A stretch of DNA of 64,000 nucleotides from Nonomuraea candida (GTDB lineage: Bacteria > Actinomycetota > Actinomycetes > Streptosporangiales > Streptosporangiaceae). Below the pieces are notes generated by a model, which worked only from the letters and a program-made list of their open reading frames with translations, was not told where the DNA came from and did not search any database. Where the stretch lies: NCBI RefSeq assembly GCF_000725485.1, contig NZ_KL647031.1:496001-560000 (forward strand). Direction: 5' to 3'. The position numbers were made by a program, and so were the translations under genes. This document shows, piece by piece, positions 16,701-25,046 of the stretch. Position 1 is the stretch's first letter, and every line of letters starts with the position of its first letter.

Positions 16701-17153
16701 TCAGACGGGCAAGGGGGTGGGGACGCGGCGGTGCGGCAGCTCGAACCAGACCGTCGTGGCGCCGTCCTCGCGGGTGAACCCCCAGCGGCGGCTGAGCGCC
16801 TCGACCAGCGGCAGGCCCCGGCCGCTCGTGGACTGCGCGGCCGTGCCGCACACGCAGGGCGGCTCCTCCGAGCCGCCGTCCGACACCAGCACCCGCACCG
16901 CCGTCTCCGAGCTGGCCACGGTCACCGTGAACGAGCCCCCCGCGCCGGACTTGGTGTGCAGGATCGCGTTCGTGGCCAGCTCGCTGGTGAGCAGGACCGC
17001 GTCGTCATGGACCGGATGGTCGCGGCCGAGGGCCACGGTGATGAGCTCTCTGGCCCGGGCGACCTGGGAGGGAACCCCCGGCAGCCGGACCACGAGATCG
17101 CCGGGGCCGGGCTGATCGTCCCCATCCACGTGATGCGAGTCCGGCGGTGCCAC
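16701..17153 (-). CDS. Anti-sigma-factor-type ATP-binding protein (RsbW-like HATPase)
   Basis: The 150-residue product has the GHKL/HATPase fold of small regulatory kinases. The N-box reads LLTSELATNAILHT, the G1 region VLVSDGGSEEPP, and the G2 region GRGLPLVEALSRRWG. Such actinobacterial proteins are usually anti-sigma or anti-anti-sigma regulators that phosphorylate STAS-domain partners, though no partner is adjacent. GTG 17153 is preceded by GGGGGAGG 5 nt upstream, which fixes the start. The stretch to 17324 holds no gene. Confidence 0.85.
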   Translation of the reverse strand: MAPPDSHHVDGDDQPGPGDLVVRLPGVPSQVARARELITVALGRDHPVHDDAVLLTSELATNAILHTKSGAGGSFTVTVASSETAVRVLVSDGGSEEPPCVCGTAAQSTSGRGLPLVEALSRRWGFTREDGATTVWFELPHRRVPTPLPV

Positions 17154-17324
17154 GGCGACCTCCCCCAAATCGGATGACGTTATGAGACGCGCCAAAGAGG
17201 CCCCAGGGATTATCGCGAAAAGGTAGGAATGACCTTTCCCGAGGTCGCGTGCACGGACCGGGAGGGCGTTCGAGTACGCTGCGATCGACGAGTCGTCTAG
17301 GCCCGTGGGGGAGCAGGAGGTCGC

Positions 17325-17792
17325 GTGAGCAGCCTGGAGGCCGTCTGGACGCAGCCGTACGAGCGGCCGGGGGCGGCGGTCGTGACCGGCGTCTTCGACA
17401 TTCTGCACGTCGGCCACGTACGCTATCTCGGCGCCGTGGCCGAGCGTGGCCTGCCGCTCGTGATCGGGGTCGAGGACGATCCGCGCGTACGGGCGTGGAA
17501 GGGGCCGAGCCGCCCGTTCAACCCATCGGCGGAGCGCGCCGAGGTGCTGGCCGCGCTCCGCTTCGTGGCCGGGGTCTTCATCGTGACGGGGCCGCCGGAG
17601 GCGCACGGGCCGGAGGACTACATCGACCTGCTCGCCCCGATGCGGCCCGCCGCGCTGGCGCACACGGCCGGCGACCCGCACGCGGGCGGGCGCGCCGCGG
17701 CGGCGGCGATCCTGGGGGCCGAGTGCTGGGAGATGGCCGCCATCCCCGACCGCTCGACGACCCGCATCGTCAACGCGGCCGGCAAGGGCTGA
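17325..17792 (+). CDS. Adenylyl/cytidylyltransferase-family protein
   Basis: A 155-residue nucleotidyltransferase with the Rossmann-like fold. It has the GVFDILHVGHVRYL signature (the HxGH catalytic motif) near residues 22-35. The downstream ISSTR-type motif has become DRSTTRIV near the C-terminus. Related enzymes make CDP-glycerol, CDP-ethanolamine or ADP-heptose, so the substrate here is uncertain. GTG 17325 has a strong AGGAGG 4 nt upstream. Confidence 0.88.
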   Translation: MSSLEAVWTQPYERPGAAVVTGVFDILHVGHVRYLGAVAERGLPLVIGVEDDPRVRAWKGPSRPFNPSAERAEVLAALRFVAGVFIVTGPPEAHGPEDYIDLLAPMRPAALAHTAGDPHAGGRAAAAAILGAECWEMAAIPDRSTTRIVNAAGKG

Positions 17793-17879
17793 CGGCCGGA
17801 GCGGGTGACACGCTCGGCAGGGGCCGGCGGGTGCGGGGAGGGCGGGCGGGTCCGTGAAGGCAGGCGGGGCATGATCGCG

Positions 17880-17885
17880 TAACCT
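17880..17885 (+). promoter_or_regulatory. Candidate -10 element, leaderless start
   Basis: TAACCT matches TANNNT and ends 8 nt before ATG 17894. No ribosome binding site is visible. Confidence 0.35.
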
Positions 17886-17893
17886 TTCGTGAC

Positions 17894-18481
17894 ATGACGG
17901 CCGACCTTGTGGCGAAACGGGTGACGAATCTGCTGGCACCGCAAGTACTGGTGATCGTCATGCCGCCGGTCGTCGGCCTGATCGCGCAGGGCTGGAGCGG
18001 GGCCGCGTGGGGGCTGGTGGCCTCGGCGTTCTGCGGGGGCGTGCCGGCGGCGGTGATCGCCCTGGGCGTGCGTTCCGGGCGTCTGGACTCGCACCACATC
18101 GTCGACCGCGCCCGCCGTACCGGGCCGTTGCTGGCGGCCGTCGCGGCCGTCCTGGTGGCGCTGGCGCTGCTGGTCGTGATGGGCGCGCCGACGCTGCTCG
18201 TCGCCACCGTGACCGCGATGCTGGCGGCGCTGGCCGTGACCGTGCCGATCACGTTGCGGTGGAAGATCTCCTTCCACGCCGCGGTGTCCGCCGGCACGGT
18301 GGTGGTGCTCACGCACGTCCTGCCGCCGGTGCCGACCGCGATCGCCGGAGCGGCCGTGGTGGGGCTGGTCTGCTGGGCCCGGGTACGCCTCGCGCACCAC
18401 ACCTGGGCCCAGGTCGCCGCCGGCTGCGCGGTGGGCACGCTGACGACGTGGGCGACCCTGCGCGCCTTCGGCCTGGGCTGA
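17894..18481 (+). CDS. PAP2-like small membrane protein with degenerate phosphatase motifs
   Basis: The 195-residue protein has about six hydrophobic segments and the outline of a PAP2 (type 2 phosphatidic acid phosphatase) membrane protein. KISFHAAVSAG would correspond to the central PSGH-like motif, and ARVRLAHHTWAQ to the SRxxxxxHxxxD motif, with Gln in place of Asp. The first motif (KxxxxxxRP) is not clear. It may be a lipid phosphatase of a divergent group or a non-catalytic relative. It has no operon partner. Confidence 0.6.
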   Translation: MTADLVAKRVTNLLAPQVLVIVMPPVVGLIAQGWSGAAWGLVASAFCGGVPAAVIALGVRSGRLDSHHIVDRARRTGPLLAAVAAVLVALALLVVMGAPTLLVATVTAMLAALAVTVPITLRWKISFHAAVSAGTVVVLTHVLPPVPTAIAGAAVVGLVCWARVRLAHHTWAQVAAGCAVGTLTTWATLRAFGLG

Positions 18482-18614
18482 GCGCCCCGTCCGGCCGCCC
18501 CGTCCGGCCGCCCCGCCTGGAACGGGGCCCGCCTGGGGCAGGGGCCCTGGAACAGGGGCAGCCTGGAGCGGCGTCGTCTGGAATAGGGGCGTCGGCGCCG
18601 GGGTTGGCGCAGGC
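18482..18614 (+). repeat. Repeat-rich intergenic region before DUF427 gene
   Basis: The gap contains two copies of CCCCGTCCGGCCG followed by four imperfect copies of a CTGGAA-NAGGGGC-like unit. It has no coding potential I can support. It should also hold the promoter of the DUF427 gene. Confidence 0.4.
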
Positions 18615-19358
18615 ATGGATGTCACGAACCGCGGCCGGGTGCGCGTCGAGCGCACGGCCAAGCGTGTGCGGACCTACCTCGGCGGCCGGGCGGTGGCCGA
18701 CACCACCTCGGCCCTCCTGGTGTGGGAGGTGCCCTACTACCCCACCTACTACTTCCCGCTGAAAGACGTGGACGAGTCCGCGCTGAAGGCCACCGGAGCC
18801 ACCAAGCACTCCCCGAGCAGGGGTGACGCCGTGGTCTACACGGTCACCTCGGGCGCCGCCGAGGCCGTGGACGCCGCCCTGGCCTACCCCGACTCCCCGC
18901 TGGAGCAGATCCGCGGCCACGTCCGCTTCGAGTGGGACGCCATGGACGCCTGGTTCGAGGAGGACGAGGAGGTCTTCTTCCACCCGCGCGACCCGTACAC
19001 GAGGGTCGACATCCTCGGCAGCTCGCGGCACGTCCGGATCGAGGTGGACGGCGTCACCGTGGCCGAGTCGGCCAGCCCGCGCATCCTCTTCGAGACCGGG
19101 CTGCCCGCCCGCTACTACCTGCCGAAGACCGACGTGCGGCTGGACCTGCTGGAGCGCACCGACACCGTCACCCACTGCCCGTACAAGGGCACGGCCGAAT
19201 ACTGGTCGGTCAACGGCAAGAAGGACCTGGCGTGGTCCTACCGGACGCCGCTGCCGGAGAGCGCCAAGGTCGCCGGGCTGATCGCGTTCTACGACGAGAA
19301 GCTCGACGTGTACGTGGACGGCGTCCTCCAGGAGCGGCCGAAGAGCAAGTTCGCCTGA
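18615..19358 (+). CDS. DUF427 protein with two tandem domains
   Basis: The 247-residue cytoplasmic protein contains two copies of the DUF427 fold. The first covers about residues 15-110, with VRTYLGGRAVADTTSALLVWE and YYFPLKDV. The second covers about 120-235, with VRIEVDGVTVAESASPRILFE, ARYYLPKTDV, THCPYKGTAEYWSV and AWSYRTPLPE. The second copy is closer to the family consensus. The function of DUF427 is unknown. The next gene's operator begins 24 nt after the stop codon. Confidence 0.88.
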   Translation: MDVTNRGRVRVERTAKRVRTYLGGRAVADTTSALLVWEVPYYPTYYFPLKDVDESALKATGATKHSPSRGDAVVYTVTSGAAEAVDAALAYPDSPLEQIRGHVRFEWDAMDAWFEEDEEVFFHPRDPYTRVDILGSSRHVRIEVDGVTVAESASPRILFETGLPARYYLPKTDVRLDLLERTDTVTHCPYKGTAEYWSVNGKKDLAWSYRTPLPESAKVAGLIAFYDEKLDVYVDGVLQERPKSKFA

Positions 19359-19361
19359 CGG

Positions 19362-19367
19362 TTGACA
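19362..19367 (+). promoter_or_regulatory. Consensus -35 (TTGACA) of the GntR-ABC operon
   Basis: A perfect TTGACA lies 16 nt before the 36-bp palindrome. At a 17-nt spacing the -10 (CACCCT) would fall inside the palindrome, so a bound repressor would block RNA polymerase. Confidence 0.5.
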
Positions 19368-19382
19368 AGAGAGATCCACTGC

Positions 19383-19418
19383 AACACCCTTTCACTATTC
19401 GAATAGTGAAAGGGTGTT
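19383..19418. promoter_or_regulatory. Perfect 36-bp palindromic operator of the GntR-ABC operon
   Basis: The 18-nt half-site AACACCCTTTCACTATTC is followed without a spacer by its exact reverse complement. The palindrome ends 3 nt before the GTG of the gntR gene and contains its ribosome binding site (AAAGGG). It is also much more AT-rich than its surroundings. It is best explained as the autoregulatory operator of the YtrA-type repressor, and as RNA it would form an 18-bp hairpin that hides the ribosome binding site. Confidence 0.75.
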
Positions 19419-19421
19419 TTG

Positions 19422-19970
19422 GTGATCGATTTCCGCCTTGACCGCGGCTCGGGCGTGTCGACGTACCTGCAGCTCGTCCACCAGGTCAAACAGGCGCTCA
19501 GGCTCGGCACGCTGCGTCCCGGCGATCAGTTGCCCACCGCGCGGGAGGTGGTCGAGAGCCTCGCGATCAACCCCAACACGGTGCTCAAGGCGTACCGGGA
19601 GCTGGAGCGCGAGGGCCTGGTCGAGGGGCGGCCGGGGATGGGGACGTTCGTGCGGGAGGGGGTCGGCGGGGCGACGCTGGCCGACCACACCCGGCTGCGG
19701 CGCGGGCTGGAGGCGTGGGTGCGCGAGGCCCGCGACGCGGGGCTCGACCACGAGGACCTGCGGGCGCTGTTCGCCGTGGTGCTGACCGACGTCACCAGGG
19801 ACGGGGCCGGCTCCGCGGGTGGGGGAGCCGGGTCCGCGGGTGGGGGAGCGGCGTCCGGGAGCGGGGGAACCGGCGCCGGTCGAAAGGAAGCCGGGCCTTC
19901 GAGGCGGGAGGAAGGCGGACCTTCGAGGCGGGAGGAAAGCGGGCCTTCGGGGCAGGAGGGCGTGGCGTGA
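19422..19970 (+). CDS. GntR-family regulator (YtrA type)
   Basis: The short GntR protein of 182 residues has a winged helix-turn-helix in the first 70 residues (VSTYLQLVHQVKQALRLGTL, DQLPTAREVVESLAINPNTV and YRELEREGLVEGRPGMGTFV). A short helical effector/dimer region follows, as in the YtrA subfamily, which lacks a large ligand domain. Residues from about 125 on are low-complexity Gly/Ser then Arg/Glu repeats. The GTG 19422 start (or TTG 19419) follows AAAGGG. It is coupled by GTGA to the ABC ATPase, so it should repress its own operon through the upstream palindrome. Confidence 0.9.
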   Translation: MIDFRLDRGSGVSTYLQLVHQVKQALRLGTLRPGDQLPTAREVVESLAINPNTVLKAYRELEREGLVEGRPGMGTFVREGVGGATLADHTRLRRGLEAWVREARDAGLDHEDLRALFAVVLTDVTRDGAGSAGGGAGSAGGGAASGSGGTGAGRKEAGPSRREEGGPSRREESGPSGQEGVA

Positions 19971-20914
19971 GGGCCGCGCTGGAGGCGGCCGGGCTGGGCG
20001 TCCGCTACCGCCGCGCCTGGGCGCTGCGCGACTGCTCGCTGTCCGTGCCCGCCGGCCGGGTGGCCGCGCTCGTCGGCCCGAACGGCGCGGGCAAGACCAC
20101 GCTCATGCACGCCGCCGTCGGCCTGCTGCGGCCCGCGCTGGGCAGCGTGCGGGTGCGCGGCGAGGCGGCGTTCGTGGCGCAGGACAAGCCGCTGTACGAC
20201 GGCTTCACCGTCGCCGAGACGCTCTCCTTCGGCCGCCGGACCAACTCCCGGTGGGACGGCACGTCCGCCGCCGACCGGCTGGGCCGGCTGGGCGTGCCGC
20301 TCGGCAGGAAGGTGGGCGGCCTGTCGGGCGGGCAGCGCGCCCAGGTGGCGATCACGCTGGCGCTGGCCAGGCGGCCCGACCTGCTGATCCTGGACGAGCC
20401 GCTGGCCAACCTCGACCCGCTCGCCCGGCACGACGTGATGCGCACGGTCATGGCCGAGGTGGCCGAGCGGGAGCTGACCGTGCTGCTGTCCTCGCACGTC
20501 GTGGCCGATCTGGAGGAGACCTGCGACTGGCTCGTCGTGCTGAACGGCGGGCGGCTGCAGGTGAGCGGGGACATCGAGGACCTGCTCGGCGAGCATCTCG
20601 TGCTGACCGGGCCCGCCGACCTGATCGACGAACCGCCGGGCGGAGCGCCGGGCGAACCGCCGCGTGGAGCGCCGGGCGAACCGCCGGGAGGAGCGTGGGA
20701 CAGGGGGCGGGGCTTGGCCGGTGGGGTGGCGGGCGGGCCGGTGGTCGTGTCGGCGAGCCGTACCGGACGGCAGGTCAGCCTGCTCGCGCGCGGCGAGCCC
20801 CCGCGGGACCCGCGCTGGCAGGTGCGGCGCCCCGGGCTGGACGAGCTCGTCATGGGCCACCTGCGCGGCCCCGGGCCGGCGGCGCTGCCCCGCCTGACGG
20901 GGGTGAACGGGTGA
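19967..20914 (+). CDS. ABC transporter ATP-binding protein
   Basis: A 315-residue single-domain ABC ATPase. It has Walker A GPNGAGKTT, a Q-loop at AFVAQDKPLYDG, the signature LSGGQRAQVAI, Walker B LLILDEPLANLDP and the H-loop SSHVV. After residue 215 comes a Gly/Pro/Glu-rich stretch with three EPPGGAPG-like repeats before the C-terminal segment. GTG 19967 overlaps the gntR stop, with AGGAGGG upstream. The pairing with a membrane protein and a YtrA-type regulator resembles exporters or sensors induced by cell-wall antibiotics. Confidence 0.92.
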   Translation: MRAALEAAGLGVRYRRAWALRDCSLSVPAGRVAALVGPNGAGKTTLMHAAVGLLRPALGSVRVRGEAAFVAQDKPLYDGFTVAETLSFGRRTNSRWDGTSAADRLGRLGVPLGRKVGGLSGGQRAQVAITLALARRPDLLILDEPLANLDPLARHDVMRTVMAEVAERELTVLLSSHVVADLEETCDWLVVLNGGRLQVSGDIEDLLGEHLVLTGPADLIDEPPGGAPGEPPRGAPGEPPGGAWDRGRGLAGGVAGGPVVVSASRTGRQVSLLARGEPPRDPRWQVRRPGLDELVMGHLRGPGPAALPRLTGVNG

Positions 20915-21873
20915 TCTGGGTGACGTGGCGCCAGCACCGGGCGCAGATCCTCGTGACGGGCGGATTCCTGGCGCTGCTGGGCCTGCTGCTGCTCGGCTCG
21001 GCCGTGGAGGCGGGCGTGTACGTCGCCGGCCACGCCCCGCCCGGCTGCCCGGGGCCCGCCGTGGCCTGCGGCGAGGTGGAAGTGGGGCTGGCGTACCGCT
21101 ATGAAGCGGTCTACACGGTGTTCGGCTGGATGCCGCTGGTGCTGCCCGCGCTGATCGGGGCGTTCTGGGGCGCGCCGCTGCTCGGCCGCGAGTACGAGCG
21201 CGGCACCCACCGCCTGGCCTGGACCCAGTCCGTCCCGGTGTGGCGGTGGCTGGCGGTCAAGCTCGCGCTGCTGGGCGGGGCGGTCGTGGCGGGCGGGCTG
21301 CTGCTGTCGGCGATGGTCAGCCTGTGGCGGCCGGTGTTCCGGGCGGGCGTCGACTCCACCTTCGGCAACATCGGCGTCTTCAACATGGTCGGGGTGGCGC
21401 CGGCGGCCTGGTGGCTGTACGCGTTCGCGCTGGGCACCCTGGCCGGCGCCCTGTTCCGGCGTACGCTGCCCGCGATGGCCCTGGTGGTGGCCGGGGTGGC
21501 GGCGACGATGTTCACGCTGCTCCAGGTGAGCGACCACTACGCCGAGCCGGTGCGGGCCGAGCTGTCCGGCACCGTGCTGCTGGACGACCCCGACGCCCGG
21601 CTGGTGCGCGGCGCCTGGGTGGAGCCGTCCGGCAGGGAGGTCGCCGAGCCGCCGGCCGGCTCCTGCCCGCGCCGGGCCGACGCGGGACGCAGCAGCAGGA
21701 ACGCGGAGGCGTGGCAGGAGTGCCTGTTCGCCAAGGGGTACCGGTACGCCGTCTACTACCATCCGCCGGCCAGATTCTGGCGCTTCCAGTGGACCGAGGC
21801 GGGCATCCTGGTGCTCGCGTCGGGGGCGCTCGGCGGCCTGGCCGTCCGCCGCACGCTCCGCCGCCCCGGCTGA
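20911..21873 (+). CDS. ABC transporter permease
   Basis: The 320-residue membrane partner of the preceding ATPase begins VIWVTWRQHRAQILV, a start typical of actinobacterial ABC-2-type exporter permeases. It has about six membrane helices with an ERGTHRLAWTQSV motif between helices 2 and 3. A long extracytoplasmic loop with paired cysteines (about residues 210-285) precedes the last helix. GTG 20911 overlaps the ATPase stop (GTGA), so the subunits are translationally coupled. The substrate is unknown. Confidence 0.9.
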   Translation: MIWVTWRQHRAQILVTGGFLALLGLLLLGSAVEAGVYVAGHAPPGCPGPAVACGEVEVGLAYRYEAVYTVFGWMPLVLPALIGAFWGAPLLGREYERGTHRLAWTQSVPVWRWLAVKLALLGGAVVAGGLLLSAMVSLWRPVFRAGVDSTFGNIGVFNMVGVAPAAWWLYAFALGTLAGALFRRTLPAMALVVAGVAATMFTLLQVSDHYAEPVRAELSGTVLLDDPDARLVRGAWVEPSGREVAEPPAGSCPRRADAGRSSRNAEAWQECLFAKGYRYAVYYHPPARFWRFQWTEAGILVLASGALGGLAVRRTLRRPG

Positions 21874-21880
21874 CGCCGCC

Positions 21881-21914
21881 CCCGCCCGGCCGGACGGGTT
21901 TCCGGCCGGGCGGG
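21881..21914. terminator. Strong hairpin terminator between convergent genes
   Basis: A perfect 14-bp stem, CCCGCCCGGCCGGA / TCCGGCCGGGCGGG, has a 6-nt loop. It lies between the permease (plus) and the M20 peptidase (minus) and can serve both strands. There is no U-run. Confidence 0.7.
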
Positions 21915-21921
21915 CCCGCCG

Positions 21922-23184
21922 CTACGTGAACAGCCGGGTCAGGACGCGGGTGCCGAACTCCAGGCCCTCCACGGGCACGCGCTCGTCCTTGCCGTGGAAC
22001 ATCCCGAAGTAGTCCAGGTCGGGCCGGAGCATGAGCGGCGCGAAGCCGTAGCCCTTGATGCCGAGCGCGGCGAAGGACTTGGCGTCCGTGCCGCCCGCCA
22101 TCACGTACGGCACCGGCCGGGCCGCCGGGTCCTCGGCCACCAGGCACGAGGCGAGCCGGTCGAAGAACGGCGAGGGGTAGGGCGCGTCGGGCGCGTCCTC
22201 CAGGTTCACGAACTCGCGGGTGACCTTCGGCCCGAGCAGCTCGTCGATCGTGGCCAGGAACTCCTCCTGCAGCCCCGGCATGAACCGCCCGTCCACGTGC
22301 GCCGAGGCCGTCGCGGGCACGACGTTGACCTTGTAGCCGGCCTCCAGCATGGTGGGATTGGCCGAGTTGCGGATCTGGCTCTTGAACAGGCTGCCCAGCG
22401 GCCCGAGCCGGGCGGCCTCGGCGTCGAGCCGGTCCAGGTCGATCGGCTGTCCGGTGATCTCCGACAGGCTCCGGATGAGCGCCACGACCGGCGGCGTCAG
22501 GCGCACCGGCCACTCGTGGGCCGCCACCCGCGACAGCGCGTGCACCAGCGTCGCGACCGGGTTGTCGACCGGCGGGCGCGACCCGTGCCCGGCCACGCCG
22601 TGCGCGGTCAGCTCCATCCAGGCGGTGCCGCGCTCGCCCACCGCGATCGGGTAGACCCGGTGCCCGCCGGAGCTCACGCTGAACCCGCCCGACTCGCTGA
22701 TGGCCTCGCTCACCCCGTCGAACAGCTCCCGGTGCGCGCTGACGGCGTGCCGGGAGCCGTAGTCGCCGGTGGCCTCCTCGTCGGCCAGGAACGCCAGCAC
22801 CAGGTCCCGCCGGGGCCGCTCGCCCCGCGCCAGCATGCCGAGCACGGCCGACAGGGTCATCGCGCACGAGCCCTTCATGTCGACCGCGCCCCGGCCGTAC
22901 ACGCAGCCGTCGGTGATCTCGCCGGAGAACGGGTGCATCCGCCACTCCGACGGGTCGGCGGGCACCACGTCGAGGTGGCCGTGCACGAGCAGCGCGTCGG
23001 GGGAGTCGCCGTCGATCCTGGCCACGACCGTGGTCCGCTTCGGAGCCGACTCGAACACGACCGGCTCCAGGCCCGCGTCGGCCAGCAGCGTGGCGACGTA
23101 CTCGGCCGCCGGCCGCTCCCCGGAGCCCGGATTGGTGGTGTCGAACCTGATCAGATCCGAGCAGATCTCGGCAACGCTCTTCAC
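21922..23184 (-). CDS. M20 family metallopeptidase / deacylase
   Basis: The 420-residue product has the M20 dimetal site in order. Metal-binding motif HGHLDVVPAD comes near residue 70, the bridging Asp in VYGRGAVDMKG, the acid EE in DEEATGDYGS, and later GVAGHGSRPP and GGTDAK. This makes it a dipeptidase or N-acyl amino acid hydrolase. GTG 23184 overlaps the stop of the upstream S9 peptidase (GTGA) and has GAAGGGAAG upstream. The two peptidases are likely co-expressed in peptide catabolism. Confidence 0.92.
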   Translation of the reverse strand: MKSVAEICSDLIRFDTTNPGSGERPAAEYVATLLADAGLEPVVFESAPKRTTVVARIDGDSPDALLVHGHLDVVPADPSEWRMHPFSGEITDGCVYGRGAVDMKGSCAMTLSAVLGMLARGERPRRDLVLAFLADEEATGDYGSRHAVSAHRELFDGVSEAISESGGFSVSSGGHRVYPIAVGERGTAWMELTAHGVAGHGSRPPVDNPVATLVHALSRVAAHEWPVRLTPPVVALIRSLSEITGQPIDLDRLDAEAARLGPLGSLFKSQIRNSANPTMLEAGYKVNVVPATASAHVDGRFMPGLQEEFLATIDELLGPKVTREFVNLEDAPDAPYPSPFFDRLASCLVAEDPAARPVPYVMAGGTDAKSFAALGIKGYGFAPLMLRPDLDYFGMFHGKDERVPVEGLEFGTRVLTRLFT

Positions 23185-25037
23185 GCTCTTCCCTTCAGTG
23201 TCAAAGGCGGCACCCCGGGCGTCTCCATGTCGAAGATCAGCTCGTAGAAGGCCAGCTCGGCCTCGAGCACCGCGACGATAGTCTCCTCCCTGCGCCAGCC
23301 GTGCTGCTCGCCGGGGAAGGTGAGCAGGGCCCACTCTTTGCCGTGCCTGTCCAGTTCGGCGGTGAAGCGCCGGGCCTGGCTCACGTCCACGATGGCGTCT
23401 TCCAGGCCGTGCAGCATGAGGCACGGGCCGGAGGCGCGGGAGGCGTGCAGCAGCGGCGAGCGCTCGCTGTAGCGCTCGCGCGTCTCGGGCAGCGGCCCCA
23501 CCAGGCCGTCGAGATAGCGGGACTCGAAGTCGTGGGTCTCGGCCGCCCAGCTCTCCGGGTCGGTGATCGCGTAGTGCGCCACCCCGCCCGCGAACACGTC
23601 GCTGTGCACCAGCGCCGCCACCGTGGTCCAGCCGCCCGCGCTGCCGCCCCTGATGGCCAGCTTGGCCGCGTCGGCGCGGCCCAGCTCGACCAGGCCGCGC
23701 GCCACCTTGGCGCAGTCCTGCACGTCCACCACGCCCCACTGGTGGCGCAGCCGCTCCCGGTAGGCGCGGCCGTAGCCGGTCGAGCCCCCGTAGTTCACGA
23801 CGGCGACGCCGATGCCCCGGCTGGTGAAGTAGGCGATCTCCAGGTCGAGCACGAGCGGCAGGTTCCCGGTGGGGCCGCCGTGCACGAAGATCACGTACGG
23901 GCCCGGCCCGCGCTCCCCGGCCGGCGGGTAGAGGTGCGCGTGCACGCCCTCGATCGTGACGGCCTCGGGCGTGGGCAGCAGCGCCCGGTCCGGCAGCGGC
24001 TTGCGCGGCGAGACGACCTCGTGCGCGCCGTCGTCCAGCCCGACGAGCGTGACCTCCAGCGGCGTGTACGGCGTCGCCCCCACGGCCGCCACCCGGCCGC
24101 CGGCGACGGAGACGGTCGAGGACCAGTGCGTGTTCGCGCCGCCGATCTCCCGCAGGCCGCCGCCGTCCGGGTCGAGCACGCCCAGGCGGCGGTGGTCGGG
24201 GGTGCCGTAGACGACCGCCAGGCGGCCGTCCCCGGCGACGGCGAAGCAGGTCAGGCCCGGTTTCCAGGCCGCCGCGCCGAACTCCAGCTCCATCGGGGCC
24301 AGGTTGCGGGCGGGGGAGCCGTCCAGGGGGACCAGGTGCACGTTCCACCAGCCGGTGGGGTCCGTCACCGCGTACAGGCCGGCGCCGTCGCGCCATTCGG
24401 CCTGGGCGACGGACTCGCGGGGGCCGCCCGCGACCACCTCGTACGGGCCGGCCGTGCCGTCCGCGCCGAGCGGGGCGACGCACAGCTCGGTGCCGTCCCA
24501 CGGCATGTTGGGGTGGTCCCAGCCGATCCAGGCGACATGTCGTCCGTCAGGCGAGATTCGGGGGTTCATCAGGAAATGCTGGGCTTTGGCGATGACTCTG
24601 AGCGGGCCCCCGTCCAGCGGCACCGCCACCAGGTCCCGCACGTCACGCAGCTCCCTGACCGCCCACACCTCGTCACGGCCCGGCGGGAGGTAGAGGTCGC
24701 CGTACCGGGCCTCGCCCTCTGGCGTGAGCGGCGCCGGCGCGGCGCCGTCGAGGCGGTAGAGCCGCTGGTCGGCCCAGTTCGTGAAGACCAGGCCGCCGCC
24801 GGGCAGGGGGCGCCAGGAGCGGCCGCCGTACTCGACGAGGCGGTTGCGGGCGTTCCAGCCCGCCGGCAGCGCGTCGACGCGGGACCCGTCCGGCAGGCGG
24901 CGCACCACGCAGCGCCTGCCGCCCTCGTGCGGGCGCGGCTCGTCCCACCACACCTCGACGCCGGCGGGCGTGGCCACCGCCTCCACCCACTGGGGGCCGC
25001 CGTCGGTACGGGCCACGTCGATCGGTCGAATGCTCAT
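23181..25037 (-). CDS. S9 family (prolyl oligopeptidase-type) serine peptidase
   Basis: The 618-residue protein has an N-terminal beta-propeller of about 350 residues and a C-terminal alpha/beta-hydrolase domain. The hydrolase has an oxyanion segment FVHGGPTGN, nucleophile S466 in GGSAGGWT, the acid in GLEDAIVD and the histidine in EQHGW. No signal peptide is seen, so it is probably cytoplasmic and cleaves short peptides. It starts at ATG 25037, with the C39-peptidase stop 9 nt upstream. It is the middle gene of a three-peptidase minus-strand cluster. Confidence 0.93.
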   Translation of the reverse strand: MSIRPIDVARTDGGPQWVEAVATPAGVEVWWDEPRPHEGGRRCVVRRLPDGSRVDALPAGWNARNRLVEYGGRSWRPLPGGGLVFTNWADQRLYRLDGAAPAPLTPEGEARYGDLYLPPGRDEVWAVRELRDVRDLVAVPLDGGPLRVIAKAQHFLMNPRISPDGRHVAWIGWDHPNMPWDGTELCVAPLGADGTAGPYEVVAGGPRESVAQAEWRDGAGLYAVTDPTGWWNVHLVPLDGSPARNLAPMELEFGAAAWKPGLTCFAVAGDGRLAVVYGTPDHRRLGVLDPDGGGLREIGGANTHWSSTVSVAGGRVAAVGATPYTPLEVTLVGLDDGAHEVVSPRKPLPDRALLPTPEAVTIEGVHAHLYPPAGERGPGPYVIFVHGGPTGNLPLVLDLEIAYFTSRGIGVAVVNYGGSTGYGRAYRERLRHQWGVVDVQDCAKVARGLVELGRADAAKLAIRGGSAGGWTTVAALVHSDVFAGGVAHYAITDPESWAAETHDFESRYLDGLVGPLPETRERYSERSPLLHASRASGPCLMLHGLEDAIVDVSQARRFTAELDRHGKEWALLTFPGEQHGWRREETIVAVLEAELAFYELIFDMETPGVPPLTLKGRA

Positions 25038-25046
25038 GAACTTGAC

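Noticed and set aside
16701..17939. The full 412-codon minus-strand frame upstream of the RsbW-like ATPase
   Set aside because: The ATPase fold starts near 17153, where a strong ribosome binding site precedes GTG, and the extension is antisense to the nucleotidyltransferase gene.
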